Of a stretch of 64,000 bases of DNA, positions 1-10,949 are shown piece by piece. Each line of letters begins with the position of its first letter. Positions within the stretch are counted from its first letter, which is position 1. The notes beneath the pieces were generated by a model, which was given only the letters and a program-made list of their open reading frames with translations, ran no database searches and was not told the DNA's origin. Source of the DNA: Siphonodentalium dalli (lineage: Eukaryota > Mollusca > Scaphopoda > Gadilida > Siphonodentaliidae); NCBI GenBank assembly GCA_032622095.1, contig CP136069.1, positions 11,054,036 to 11,118,035 of the forward strand, given 5' to 3'. The position numbers were made by a program, and so were the translations under genes.

Positions 1-492
1 ATTTAGACAAACAAATGGCTCGTAATTATGAACGAAATGTGAGGCCAAAGAAAACACTCAGCCAATTCACGACTTTTTATTTTAAATTTAATGCGCTAGA
101 TAAAATATAGTCCCCCAATTACCATCGCTCTTATCGTTAAAAATACTGATAAACATGAAAAATTGCGACATCAAATAGAAATAAATATGCACAACAATTA
201 GTTTCTGCATGTACCTGATGTCTTTTTCAGATGTTTACCAGTTACAATTTGCGGTTTTGATTTTACCGCGATCTTGAAGTTGAATTGAAACAATGGGAAA
301 TTGTTTACTCAATTCGATGTATTTCACGCCGTGTCTGTCACGGTTTCATGTCAAGAAATTTGATTAAATGATATCGAGACACTGACATTGGTGGGGTATA
401 ACGTTGTGGTGTTTTGTATTTTCTGAAAGTACATGTATACAGGGCGAATGTACTGACTGTCAATTTTCGACAAAAGCCACATCGCTGGTTTG
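1..492. other. AT-rich sequence, nothing recognised
   Basis: No open frame of note, splice-consistent coding segment or repeat was recognised here. If gene 1 continues leftwards this is probably intron sequence, because the first exon seen (2608) opens in mid-protein. Confidence 0.4.
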
Positions 493-851
493 TTTATATA
501 ACAACGAGCTGGTAACGGAAGTCAGTGCCAAGGGCGTCAACTCTATAATCTACTCCGTAACGTCGCCGGCATGTACTGCGTAAGGGTGACGTCGTGGAGT
601 GAAATCGGTAGGGTACACCAACGTACCTACGAATCTGACTGATCGCCATACTGTTGCGCGAGCGCACGTAATTTATATAGCAACGAGCTAGTAACGGAAG
701 TCAGTGCCAAGGGCGTCAACTCTATAATCTACTCCGTAACGTCGCCGGCATCTACTGCGTAAGGGTGACGTCATGGAGTGAAATCGGTAGGGTGACACCA
801 ACGTACCTACGAATCTGACTGATCGCCATACTGTTGCGCGATCGCACGCAA
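493..851. repeat. 179-bp tandem duplication
   Basis: Two adjacent copies (493-671 and 672-851) are nearly identical, starting at TTTATATA and ending at the GCGCACG motif. Both include the segment GGAAGTCAGTGCCAAGGGCG. Only a handful of substitutions and one small indel separate them, so the duplication is young. No coding potential was recognised. Confidence 0.85.
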
Positions 852-895
852 TAATCAATAGACCATGTACCAACATTTATGTTTCCTATCATTTG

Positions 896-1530
896 GAATA
901 ATCTCGATAAATAGAAAGGCATCTTTTTGTGAAGAACTTGTCCAAGTGCTATGCGAACCGTTAACCCGAACATGTCGAATGTGACAGCGCCAACCAGTAC
1001 AGCACTGAATGATTGCAATGTCCGTTATCCATATACTGCCTTTAAAGTCCCATTTAATTTTCGAGTCACCGATTATATTTTTTATGGTACCTTGATATAC
1101 GGTTTTAATAACAATCTATGACAAACATATGATTAAAATACTAAAATTCATCACCATTTGGAACGTATGTGTCTCAGAAAGTGCCCATTGAGTAATAGAA
1201 AAGAGCTGCAATCATAGAAACCTCTCCCCCGTTTCGCTCCCGGTATGCAACATAATTCAAATTAAGATATAGATTTATTCCATTGAAAATAATTGAAACT
1301 TAAGCACAGAAAACAACGGCACCTCTACAAAAACAACATGTTGACAATTTATTACACCGGATAAGTTGATAATACAATGTTTTGGAGCTTCCTCTTTCAA
1401 ATGTTATATAATGTGACATATATAATCTCGATAAATAGAAAGGTATCTTTTTATGAAAAACTTGTCCAAGTGTTGTGCGAACCGTTACCACGAAAATGTC
1501 GAATGTGACAACCCGTATACTGCCAGACTG
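896..1530. repeat. Direct repeat pair (526-bp spacing) flanking a dispersed-element fragment
   Basis: The segment at about 896-1010 (beginning ATAATCTCGATAAATAGAAA) recurs at about 1422-1530 in the same orientation with moderate divergence. Between them (1042-1410) lies sequence related, in inverted orientation, to the two ends of the element at 18671-20030. The terminus ATTTAATTTTCGAGTCACCG is shared with 19990-20030, and a second block is shared with about 18790-18880. I read this as a decayed, internally deleted copy of that element. Confidence 0.6.
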
Positions 1531-1931
1531 CACTGAACGATCGTATTTGTCGGTTAGGGGCCGACCTCATCGGCCCTAATTTACGGTCTGTAAAATCGGC
1601 CCTAAAAAAATATAAAAATAAAAATTGTTGTTTTTTTTTTTTTTTTAAGTGTTTTTGGGTTGAATTTATTTTGTGTATATTTAAGCATGCCATAGCGAAT
1701 TTAAAAAAACAAACTGGTTAAAACCTTAGGGGCATGTTATAACTCAAAACTATCACCAAGTATTCATATTAATAATTTTGATGCCCATGAAAAACGTAAG
1801 ATTCCCTGGCACTAAACGTCTAAACCTACAAAATAAGTCTGGCACTGAAAGAGAGTAGATTATAAGAAAAAATTATTAAAATTGTAAACAAAATTGTAAA
1901 AAATAATAACAAATGATGAAAAATTGTTAGG

Positions 1932-2047
1932 CCAATGCATTCTCTTATATATGTGAGGCGACCTATGGTCGACTCGCATATATAAAAGAATGCATTGGCA
2001 CAGGGTATATGGGTTGATACAAAAATCGGACCTTGACACTGAAAGGG
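1932..2047. mobile_element. MITE remnant: solo right hairpin plus right terminus
   Basis: A single copy of the 67-bp hairpin module lies at 1932-1998, in the right-hand form (GAGGCGACCTATGGTCGACT in the loop region). It is followed by a spacer and a terminus ACTGAAAGGG abutting TTAA at 2048-2051. The terminus resembles the complete element at 24738-24948 (TIR CCCTTTGAGTGCCAGG). The left hairpin is absent, so this is a truncated copy. Confidence 0.65.
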
Positions 2048-2247
2048 TTAAACAAGCATTTTAATATTTCCTGATTCTTAATCCCCCATTAACGAAACTT
2101 GGCTAATTATTTGTAAAAAGTAAAGTTTGCATGCAGTAAGTGAATGGAAAGCTACAACGTGATATAAATCCAGTCACCTTTGACGGAATGAGTATGGTGA
2201 GCTGTTTTAAGTTCACAATTGAAGTCCCCTGAACCAAAAAATGTATT

Positions 2248-2338
2248 CAGTCATTTCGTGACCACTAATTTCAGTCATTTCATGAAAAGGCTGACCCCCA
2301 CAGTCATTTCACGAAATGACTGAAAACGAAATGACTGG
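2248..2338. repeat. Cluster of inverted CAGTCATTTCGTGA motifs
   Basis: The motif CAGTCATTTC occurs at 2248, 2272 and 2301. Its complement occurs at 2313 and again at about 2327. At 2301-2322 the arms CAGTCATTTC and GAAATGACTG are separated by two bases, giving a tight hairpin. The function is unknown; it may be a remnant of a small foldback element. Confidence 0.6.
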
Positions 2339-2506
2339 TTTCACAATCTGACTGTAACATATACGCGCGTTTGAACTAATCTCGCGATCGCTTTCATCGG
2401 TTACTTCGTTGTATAATCTCGATTCCCTCGCTTGTTTCGGGTTCTGACTCACATACACGTTCGACGGTAAACTGTTGTCGCTTTCATCGCTCGTTTCGCC
2501 ACACAA
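2309..2506 (-). other. Short open frame, possible coding fragment (weak)
   Basis: A 65-residue minus-strand frame contains two related acidic segments (TSDESDNSLPSNVY and EVTDESDREISSN). Such internal similarity is mildly unusual for random AT-rich DNA. No family is recognised, splice sites were not established, and part of the frame overlaps the CAGTCATTTC cluster. It may equally be chance. Confidence 0.15.
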
Positions 2507-2607
2507 TATTGCAATAGTGATTTACACGCGCATCTGGCGTGGCATAAACATGATTCCATTTCCATAACAGAGATGACAATAGCCATTTATGCTGTTCTAT
2601 CTTACAG

Positions 2608-2748
2608 GTTTTCACAAACAAGGAGGGAATCTGCACGTTTCCATCAAAGGGATATCCAACAATGTGGATATACTAAACGCATTTATCAATGCAGCCGAAG
2701 AGCGCGGTATCAAATCAAAAGATTTAAACGAGGAAGGAGATCAGGAAG
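2608..2748 (+). CDS. GMC oxidoreductase, internal exon (first one seen)
   Basis: This exon of a flavin-dependent GMC oxidoreductase reads FHKQGGNLHVSIKG and continues to LNEEGDQEG. That matches the family segment after the FAD-binding start: H-x-x-G-G-x-L-x-V, then an acidic D/L-N-x-E-x-x-x-G stretch. The acceptor is TCTTACAG before 2608 and the donor is GAAG|GTATAT after 2748. It starts in phase 1 and ends in phase 1: the final G joins GT of the next exon (6561) to rebuild the Gly that precedes [11 protein letters not shown]. The GxGxxG Rossmann segment and start codon are not upstream in this window, so the gene is 5'-partial here. GMC enzymes oxidise alcohols, sugars or choline using FAD; the substrate cannot be told from this part. 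Confidence 0.85.
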
Positions 2749-3847
2749 GTATATACGCATGGTGTGATGCGCCCCTCCCCTTTATTTGGAACGTGACAAT
2801 TGTGGCATTTGACGACAAGAGTGGGCCTTTTTGAAGTGTGAAACCTATGTCCTTCGTCACATGAGCCAGGCTCCCCAAAAATGGAAAATGGTACCAATTT
2901 GGTGGGCAAATTCTACCAAAGTGTTCGCAAAGCTCATAATCTGAAGTTTATGTCAGTGCTCCGGCGCACTGGGGCAGTGCAGCTTAGTGTGGAAAATGTA
3001 TGTTTTCATGGCAACGTAGGATGATTTTGGCCGGTATAAAACATGTCTATTATGGTCTGTACCAAAACAGTTTAATGAGGTAACTCTATCTTGGCATTGA
3101 TGTGGGGTGCTACCCTTGGTGGGCTTTCATTTGACACTGGAAATGTCAACTCTAGTCTATACAAATGTCAAGGTTATTGACCAAAATATTAGCTTTTTTT
3201 CATATCCGGTCATACATTTTCTACGCACCGTGTTCAGATATCAGTTTTGAATACATTATCGTTACTCGGAAATAATCTAGAGCATATTGGGCATTATAGG
3301 CTACATGGAGGACTGTGTTATTGTTGAAACTGACACGCCAGTCATGAGATATAAACTTTTTGGCCATTTTTCAAAATGGATTCAAAATCAGTTATTTCCC
3401 AAGATATCGTGTTCGTTCGTATACTATATAATTATTCACTTATCTGGGGTCCTTTAAGGGTTGAATTGTGAATTTATTGACTAAAGCATCAAACTTATAC
3501 AAATATGTGTTGCTTAGTTATAGGGAAAACTTTTGGGAGGACATGTACAGGTGGTGGTGTGGGTGTTGTAACGGCTACTGTTAACAGGCATTAATAATTC
3601 AGGGGATTTCACCCTCTCATAAGTATGCTATTTCACCAACGTATTCACCAGTGATGATATACACCCATGTACACGGACACTGTAAATAGTTTTCACAGTA
3701 GATGGAACTATTGTTTAGTAATGTGGGTCAAGTGATAGATGGTTAGATATATGTCATAGTGTGGTTTTCACATTCAACAAAAACTTTTGCATCGAAATTG
3801 AGATGGGCCAAATTCACTTTAGAGTTCGAATGGATTGCATGGAAGAA

Positions 3848-4280
3848 TTAAAGGTACTCAATCCAATCAGACGGTTCCCATATCAAAAATATCTTCAAAA
3901 TACGCTTTAGTTTTATCAGAATCGATTAATTACAACAACGTAATGCAAACCCCTGTCTATGGCATAACATTCCCCAAAACGTGGTATTTATTAACATGTT
4001 GTTCAACGAAATATAACCGTATTATCACTTGAGTATCACGAAATTTGGCCGTATTACCACTTGATTTTATAATTATCCATCTCCATCCGCAATTGTGTCC
4101 GAGAACGTCGGTTTGAACGACTGTTTTCTGAGCCACAAATAATTACACATCTCGAGAAATAACAAACTTCAAAAATCGATATCTAATCACTCTGAGCTTT
4201 GATAGGTGGGATCCTCAACTCGAATATTTTTACCCCCCCCCCGAAGCCAAAGAAATAGTAATTTAGGATCGTTAATTCGG
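3848..4280. mobile_element. Dispersed TIR element, inverted relative to 38504-38946
   Basis: The left end TTAAAGGTACTCAATCCAA matches the left end of the 38504 copy. The body, including a poly-C tract and AAAATCGATATCTAATCACT, matches that copy in reverse complement. One element lying in two orientations and sharing termini implies terminal inverted repeats. The right terminus here has diverged. Confidence 0.65.
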
Positions 4281-4419
4281 ATAATGCATCTTTAATTGTT
4301 ATCAGTGAAATAAATACAGTTTATAATTACATCCCATCAAACAAGATTAAAAATACTCAATAGCAATACATGAAAGGTTCCATAATCATCATTATTACTG
4401 GGGGAACACACAATATTAA

Positions 4420-4819
4420 CCCTTTACACAACAAACCGGCCAAAACCGGCCAAATAAAGCTTCAACAGCCTAAAATATCTTCGGTCTGTCTCAATAGAAC
4501 CATACAAATATGGATATCATTGGAACCGGCTCCTTGACCACATTGTGATAGTTACAGTTATGCCCTGTGCCAATGCATTCTCTTATATATGCGAGTTGAC
4601 CATAGGTCGCCTCGCATATATAAGAGAATGCATTGGCCTGAAAAAAATATTTTTTTAACACTTTTTACCATTTTTTCTTACATTCTTTAACAATTTTATA
4701 ATTGTTAATGTGTTAAGCAAATGCATTCTCTTATATATGCGAGGCGACCTATGGTCGACTCGCATATATAAGAGAATGCATTGGCACAGGGTAAAAAAAA
4801 CGTTCTGTTGGGTAAAGGG
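4420..4819. mobile_element. Complete TTAA-type MITE with double-hairpin core (family A)
   Basis: The 400-bp element is bounded by CCCTTTACACAACA and TGTTGGGTAAAGGG and flanked by TTAA on both sides (4416-4419 and 4820-4823). TTAA duplication plus CCC...GGG ends are typical of piggyBac-like elements. The core has a left hairpin at 4570-4636 and a right hairpin at 4718-4784, inverted with respect to each other and separated by an AT-rich spacer. The segment between the left TIR and the core (AACCGGCCAAATAAAGC onward) recurs at 15560-15650, 39340-39470, 44225-44345 and 52240-52355. There is no coding capacity, so it needs a transposase in trans. Confidence 0.85.
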
Positions 4820-5750
4820 TTAAAGAAGAACCATGGTCCCGTCGGATATTATAACTTAATTTATTTTAATTTGACCAAGAACTTCTGTAAAATATTTTTT
4901 CAAAAGTGCAGTTCATATATCCATGTTATCATATCTCAAAATAATTAGAGGAGACTTAATTATTCTTGAATCGTGAAATTTAATGAATATTTTCATTTAG
5001 AAAGGCACCTACCGTAAATAATTTTCTATATTTGAGAATTTTCATATCATACCTGTTGATCAATGAAATATTGGGCTGAGATGAGTTCTTGGTCATGGGC
5101 TCATAACCAAGTTAAAGCTTACCACCATATCGCCTAACATTGCTGTGGCCTAATTCAACTTAATCACTCTCTGCTTCAGCGGACACTGCATATCATCATC
5201 TGTTTTTATTGGGCTGGAATATTTGTGACTGCTTTATTCTTCATTATAAGATATGGGGGTATGATGCTGTATTATGCAATTAAACATCTAGCTCAACATT
5301 GTGATACAAATGAAGCCTACTCGCATAGAGCCAAGACAATAAGCTCATTATTCTGGCAATTCTTGGTACCAAAATGGACAACAAATTTAATAATATTTCA
5401 ACAACTTACACAATCTATTAAAATCCGTTGTTGTTGTTGTCTCTTCACAATTGCTCAGATTCTCTATACATTGAAGGTGATGATAGGAGAAACTCAAGAT
5501 GTTTTTTTCCAGATAGATCCAGAGATATTCTTTCTTGAAAATCTTTTGCCATTTTTTGGCTGGATTTATGCAAAACGCGCGTCTCCCACTTAATGTGGCA
5601 TGGTATGTAAGTACATGGGGATGCAGGCTTTACTGGTTTTGAAATGGTCAATGCGAGAACCATGTTCATGGTGGGCAATCACGTGGTTACAAGGTTGGTG
5701 AGTAACAAGCATTCACAATGTGCAAACACATCAACATCATACATGACAGT

Positions 5751-5921
5751 AGTATATGAGAAACAAACAACAACATACTATATGAGAAGCTGACACACAA
5801 CAACATAATATATGAGAAAGAAACACAAAACAACATAATATATGAGAAGCTGACACACAACAACATACTATATGAGAAAGAAACACAAAACAACATAATA
5901 TACGAGGAAGTGACACAAAAC
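5751..5921. repeat. About 29-bp minisatellite, 6 units
   Basis: Units built around ACAACATAATATATGAGAA alternate between two endings (GCTGACACAC and AGAAACACAAA), giving a simple two-unit higher-order pattern. The minus-strand open frames across it are by-products of the repetition. Confidence 0.75.
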
Positions 5922-5968
5922 GTAGCATTTTGACTGTTACGAGCATGTGCTAGTTTAATTTTAAAACA

Positions 5969-6029
5969 AGAGAATACCCTATTTGTTCAGAGAATACCCT
6001 ATTTGTTCAGAGAATACCCTATTTGTTCG
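5969..6029. repeat. Perfect 20-bp tandem repeat, three units
   Basis: The unit AGAGAATACCCTATTTGTTC is repeated three times without interruption. Confidence 0.9.
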
Positions 6030-6369
6030 GTAATACTCAGTGGTTTTCTGTAACATTCTAACCAAAGTTGCCAGCCGGAGGTTCGTGGAAAACACGTCCA
6101 CACATCTGGGAGAGTCCTAACACTGACAACTTCGGTCAGAAGGTTAGAGCAAACAACTGTGAGTTTGAACACAAATGAGGTAATAGCTTGTTTGAAAAAT
6201 AAATTAGCATATGCTGGTAGCTGCCAAAAACTATGAAATATATAATTACCCCTGTTTGTCTGGGGCTCTGAATTGGTGTAATTTTAAAATTGTTAAACAA
6301 TATAAGAAAATATTATTAAAATTGTAAAAAATTGTAAAAAATAATAACAAATGATGAAAAATTGTTAGG

Positions 6370-6436
6370 CCAATGCATTCTCTTATATATGCGAGGCGAC
6401 CTATGGTCGACTCGCATATATAAGAGAATGCATTGG
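6370..6436. mobile_element. Solo right hairpin of the MITE core
   Basis: A 67-bp hairpin in right-hand form, preceded by the AT-rich spacer (TTGTAAAAAATAATAACAAA) seen at 1890-1930. Left hairpin and outer termini are missing. It lies about 125 bp upstream of the next GMC exon. Confidence 0.8.
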
Positions 6437-6560
6437 CACAGGGTATATGGGTTGAACAAAAATCGGCTACATTGAATGCGTGATAATCATCAAATCGAAA
6501 CCACGTGATTCATCACCGTGATTTTCTTTACTCGATTTATATTGTTGGAGGTATTTCTAG

Positions 6561-6682
6561 GTGTATCTCCGAACCAGGCCACGGTGTTCGAGGGATCGAG
6601 GTGGGGGACTGACAAAGCGTTCCTTAGACCAACAATGGATCGAGACAATCTACATATAGTTGATAAAGCTCACGTGTCAAAG
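6561..6682 (+). CDS. GMC oxidoreductase, internal exon
   Basis: It encodes [14 protein letters not shown], then TDKAFLRP and [14 protein letters not shown]. This is the family segment G-x-x-x-x-Q-x-T-x-x-G-x-R-x-S/T-x-x-x-A-F-L-R-P followed by R-x-N-L-x-I/V and the strand leading to H-V-x-K-I/V. The acceptor is TTTCTAG before 6561 and the donor is AAAG|GTGAAT after 6682. It begins in phase 1, matching the previous exon, and ends on a complete codon. The next exon (9520) continues as VIVKDKRTVGVEF, so the K|V junction reads through in frame exactly as in full-length relatives. Confidence 0.9.
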
Positions 6683-6734
6683 GTGAATGATAAACTAGAT
6701 GGATATATGTATCACCCTTAAAGCGATGTGAAAC

Positions 6735-7090
6735 ACTCCGGTAGGGTGATCAAATAGAAATGGAGGATAATCTTGCTCAAAGTAGTTATTTTTACAAATC
6801 TTAAATCGAAACTGACAACTCACACCGCCATTATTATATATTTATTAAATTCAGTGACTCTCGATGGCGAAATTGTTTTCGTTACGTTATCGCCGATAGT
6901 TGCGTCCCGAATCGAGAAGTAAATATTTACAATTGAGCGTAGTTCAGACGATGTTTTCTATGGAGTGGTACGGTCGATTTGCTTGATATTTTCGTCGATG
7001 TAGTAGAATGCTACATTCCTCCAGTTGGCATACTGTCTGAATACTATCTTAGCAGTTTAACGCACCGAACAAGTCCATAATATGTCTTTA
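6735..7090. repeat. Dispersed repeat, copy 1 of 2
   Basis: Direct-orientation relative of 18316-18668. Shared landmarks include GGTAGGGTGATCAAAT, GGAGGATAATCT, TTCAGACGATGTTTTCTATG and a common end at ACAAGTCCATAATATGTCTT. In the second copy the end abuts the element at 18671. Identity looks moderate, with many substitutions. No ORF. Confidence 0.75.
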
Positions 7091-7345
7091 ACAAACCGAC
7101 AATGACAAGCCCGATCATCGTAATAATATATAAAGGGAAGAATATCTTATAATAGCCGTGCATGTATCTAGAAGGTACATAATGTCAACACACACAAGGC
7201 CAAGATGAATGCTCAACCTCTATTAAACAGACATTAGGAACTCGCAATGGGTAAAATTTCAAAACAGTTTGTGCGACAATCGTCTGTAAATTATCACTAT
7301 TTATTACATGATTACCCTTATTCCATTCAATAAACCCATTGTATA

Positions 7346-8238
7346 AGGGTGCGTTCATACGCTGCAAAATTGCACTGCAAACTGCAAAAATGCCATGCCC
7401 GATGGTCGTTTTGTTAGCTGGCATTTTTGCAGGTTGTGCTCCGTTGTGGCTGGCTGATAATAGTGTTACAATCAACGACGATTTAGATAACGGTGTCTAC
7501 CTCTTTTCCGGTTCCCATAAAATGAGGCCACTAACAATAATTACAAGTATCCCTATTGTCCTTGAGTCGAATTGTGTATCGGGGACAGGCATTGATAGAA
7601 CAGTTTGTTCTCAGCTATTGTCATATTCATACTTAATTATGTATACGCGAGGAATCTCACGACGTGGTATAAAGAGTTCCGAAAGTGGTACTTTTCAGAA
7701 AGGTGGAGCTAGGGGAAGGGGGCTGGCAAAATGGACACCAACAGTGTCGGCAAATTCACCAAAGATATATCATTGTGTACGTCTTGACAGTTGTGATAAT
7801 GGTTCGTCTTCGGCATCATAAAGAATATATCTATGTAACTATGCAGTCAATTATTATTATAAAAAACACCAACACAAGGCGGGTAACAATGGGATTTCAC
7901 GAAAGTAGGAAAATCGTCGGATTTCTTTGTTGAGCTAAGTGCGGACGTTTGTGGTACTCAGATATCAGACCCATCCCATCGATAGAGCTGCCCGTGGCGA
8001 TCTCACATTCCAACATATCAATTAAGTGACATTATTTTGACTGGCCTAAAAATACTGTGTTCTTAATATATTGCAAACAGCTCAGCGATATCAGCAATCA
8101 CGGAAAAATCGCTGCCGTACATGATCACTACTAACGCTGATTTGTTGACAACCGGCAGAAATGAATCCGTTTTGGCAATTTTGCAGCTGGCATTTTTGCA
8201 GTTTGCGGTGCACTATTGCCAGCGTATGAACGTATCCT
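7346..8238. mobile_element. TIR element, about 0.9 kb, non-autonomous
   Basis: The ends are inverted copies: AGGGTGCGTTCATACGCTG on the left, and CAGCGTATGAACGTATCCT read at the right end. Further in, GCAAACTGCAAAAATGCCA pairs with TGGCATTTTTGCAGTTTGC. The TIR-like region is about 60 bp. Termini of this style (GGGTGYGTTCA) occur in hAT- and Harbinger-like elements, but I could not define the target duplication, so the superfamily is open. The 160-codon frame inside begins in the TIR and shows no transposase motifs. Confidence 0.7.
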
Positions 8239-8439
8239 AAATTGTGATATTAAACGTTCGTTTAATAACAAGAAATGTTGCCAGGTGACCTTTGACTTTC
8301 GGTTTGTCGTCTATTTACATTCCGTACGCTACGTCTCAAAATACTATGCCTTCCAATATTTTTTCCAACAAACTATAATGAATGAAGAGTTTGAAAAGTT
8401 ATGTCATTAAATATACACCATTAAATACGCCAAAGTGTC

Positions 8440-8745
8440 TTTATTTATCTGGGACTATTTCTTTACGCGGGCAAACAACGCATAGTTACATGAAACGTAT
8501 TCGCATGCCTTATATAAGTTGATGTAAGTTTCTCGTCCCATTTGTTGATTTAAGTATGTTTTGTCGAGGTTTTGGATCATGTAATAAATATAATCTACAA
8601 CTCGATCGTCCCCAGTTTATAGCGGAATTTACAAAACTCTCCATTAAATTAGGTCTGGACCTTGCCAAAAGCTCAGTCCAGACCTAATTTACTGGACTCA
8701 TTTTGTAAATTCCGCTATAAACTGGGGACTCTTTGTAGATCCTCT
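8440..8745. mobile_element. Hairpin element family III, copy 1
   Basis: A strong inverted repeat at about 8611-8732 pairs GTCCCCAGTTTATAGCGGAA with its complement and, inside it, ATTAAATTAGGTCTGGACC with its complement around a small loop. The flanking segment 8440-8610 and the hairpin recur in reverse orientation at 45280-45600. Shared parts there include TTTGTTGATTTAA, GGTTTTTGGATCA and AACGCATGGTTAC. Confidence 0.75.
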
Positions 8746-8970
8746 CTATATATATATCGAAGGTGAAGACCATATTGTCATATTATTACTCATTGGAGCG
8801 CTGAAATCATTATCAATGTCATATTTATATTTAATTAAGATCCACACATCATATGTAAGAAGGTTTCGAAAAATGTCTAATATTCACCATACATGTATAT
8901 AGTAGGAGAATAGTGCCAAAATATATCAATTCTAAGGCGAATGTTCATTAAATATTTGACAAAACCTGTG

Positions 8971-9422
8971 CCAATGCATTCTCTTTTATATGCGAGTCGA
9001 CACATAGGTCGCATCGCATATATAAGAAAATGCATTGTCCTAATAAATTTTATATTTTATTTTATAATTGTTAAAGAAAATAATGAAAATTAAACAAATT
9101 GTAAAAAATTGTTAAAGAATATAAGAAATGATGAAAAAATTATTTAAGAAGTAAGAAAGAAAGATAGAAATTGTTAAAGAATGTAAGAAAAAAAAAAGAG
9201 TTAAAATTGTAAAATAATATAAGAAAAACATAATAACAATTATTATAGAATGTAATATAAAAATTATAAAAATTGTTAAAGAATGTAAGAAAAAATGTTA
9301 AAAATTGTTAAAAAATGTAAGAAAATTTTATAAAAAATATAAAAAAATTGTTAGGCCAATGCATTCTCTTATATATGCGAGGCGACCTATGGTCAACTCG
9401 CATATATAAGATAATGCATTGG
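8971..9422. mobile_element. Double-hairpin core with long AT-rich spacer
   Basis: The left hairpin is 8971-9038 (some mutations) and the right hairpin is 9356-9422. Between them lie about 315 bp of A-rich simple sequence built from AAAATTGTTAAAGAATGTAA-like units. CCTGTG and CACAGGG flank the core, but no outer TIR family is recognisable. It ends about 100 bp before the next GMC exon. Confidence 0.8.
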
Positions 9423-9519
9423 CACAGGGTGTTTAATGTTGCACCAGCGCAGCTCCCGTCATGAAAAGTTAAATACTTGACAAATCCTGAAGTCAAGAAT
9501 TATTTTAACTCTATTGTAG

Positions 9520-9687
9520 GTGATAGTGAAAGACAAACGCACTGTTGGTGTTGAATTCTACAGGCATGGCGAGAAACAATACGTGGCTGCTAACAGAGAG
9601 GTGATTCTGCCTGCCGGTGATGTAGGCTCTGCACACATCCTGCTCCTCTCAGGGATAGGACCAGCAGAAGATCTGAAGAAACTCAAT
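9520..9687 (+). CDS. GMC oxidoreductase exon with LLLSGIGP motif
   Basis: It encodes VIVKDKRTVGVEF, then YVAANREVILPAGDVGSAH and ILLLSGIGPAEDLKKLN. This is the family's second signature region, normally (A)G-A-x-G-S-P-x-L-L-M-L-S-G-I-G-P. The usual GSP is GSAH here. Acceptor TTGTAG before 9520; donor TCAAT|GTGAGT after 9687. Both ends fall on codon boundaries. The next family element should be a short I-P-V strand followed by D-L-P-x-V-G-x-x-L-Q-D-H, which is found in the exon at 13394/13473. Confidence 0.92.
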
Positions 9688-9822
9688 GTGAGTTGGAAGA
9701 ACACAAAGTACATATATGGGGATATAACAGTATCTGCTTTCATGTATCCTTTACTGTTTTATATCAACTTATGTTTCTTCACATTCAAATATCCCATTTT
9801 CTTTTATTTATCAGATACTTAA

Positions 9823-10408
9823 AGGGGTACTGTACGCCATTTTCATTAAATTTCCGGTGAAAACAACGATCTAATATCGATAATATATAGAAACATAAGT
9901 AATTTGAGTCGAAGATGTATTCTGTAAACGCTCAGGTTAATAGGCTATCTTAAAATTTAATAATTTAAAAGTTAATAATTTGATATAAATTGTATTGATG
10001 ACTGGAGCCATAAAATGGCGTCAATTAAATTACGAATTTCCGTAATTAAACAAAGTAATTGAGGGATACTGGATTGTTAAACCGATCGCACACACGATCG
10101 CATAAAATATTATGATGATACGGGGAGAACACTCAAGCCACTCACTGATTAGCGACGACACAATAACTTAAATGATTATATGGGACTAGTATGCCTATAA
10201 TATAACTTTTATTTGATTCATTTGGTTGAAAACTGTACAAAAATTACTCGACAACGACAATTTGTATTTTTGTATTCTGGTAAATTTGTCATCCGTAACA
10301 CTACTTCGTACTCAACAGACTTTCAAATAATGAAAAAATTGTTACCTTATTCTCCGACTCGGAGACTATAGAAACCAACAACAACAACATTTGGCGTACA
10401 GTACCCCT
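9823..10408. mobile_element. TTAA-type TIR element (family B), 586 bp
   Basis: Left terminus AGGGGTACTGTACGCCA and its complement at 10392-10408 are flanked by TTAA at 9819-9822 and 10409-10412. A related, shorter element is at 44736-44945. No transposase frame. Part of this element from about 9988 onwards was duplicated in the 1371-bp tandem duplication, so a second right terminus sits near 11763-11780. Confidence 0.8.
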
Positions 10409-10507
10409 TTAATCGATTATCTTGCGTAGCTTGTCATTTGTGTTTCCCGAGATATGTTGTTAATTCCCTATATGTATACCAGTGACAGGCTTGCTGACCA
10501 TCCGTGA

Positions 10508-10949
10508 TCCGAACGTTGGGCCAACGTTGAACTACATAAGTATGCAGAGCGTTGGGACCAATGTTGATAACCAGACCACGGGGTTAGCATAACGTTGGCA
10601 CAACGACTGGACAACGTTGGAAACTAGACTCATTGATGGCATAACGTTGGCCTAATGGAGGGACAACGCGTGGGACAACGTTGGGACCTCAACCAAATGT
10701 TTTTGGACATAACGTTAGGAAAGCTATTATTATAATTCCAACGGTTGTGAGGAATGTCTTGGGGGGTCGCCCAAGGGCCAACAACGTTAATCCAAAACAT
10801 GCGCTGCAGTAAATTCCGTTGGCATTTTCGCGTTTGACCATTGTTAGGCCAACGTTGTTATTCCAACGCTTGAGGGGAACACGTTAGCCCAATCAAGGGA
10901 CAACCACGTCAACCCAACAAATTTAATGTAGCTAATTCCATTGGCATAT
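10508..10949. repeat. Array of CCAACGTTGG-like palindromes (copy 1)
   Basis: Many degenerate copies of the palindromic decamer CCAACGTTGG (AACGTTGGGCCAACGTTG, ATAACGTTGGCACAACG and similar) are spaced irregularly. The array was duplicated with the 1371-bp unit (11879-12320). It continues on the other side of the inserted MITE at 12767-12900 (ATGCCAACGTTGGCCCAACG). No function can be assigned. Confidence 0.75.

Larger units (their letters stand above)
2749..6560 (+). other. Gene 1 intron (3.8 kb) with MITEs and short tandem repeats
   Basis: The intron between the first two visible GMC exons is bounded by GTATAT and TTTCTAG. It holds a TIR element at 3848-4280, a TTAA MITE at 4420-4819, two short tandem arrays (5751-5921, 5969-6029) and a solo hairpin at 6370-6436. 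A 122-residue open frame at 5225-5593 has no recognisable features and I do not treat it as a gene. The stretch 2750-3840 shows nothing recognisable. Confidence 0.7.

Noticed and set aside
1-2607. Upstream GMC exons with the GxGxxG FAD-binding motif
   Set aside because: No matching translation in any frame; presumed to lie left of the window.
5225-5593. 122-codon hydrophobic frame in a gene 1 intron
   Set aside because: No domain, no splice-consistent context and low-complexity composition typical of AT-rich intron.
7339-7821. 160-codon frame on the + strand
   Set aside because: It starts inside the left TIR of the element at 7346, has no transposase or other motifs, and is likely chance.
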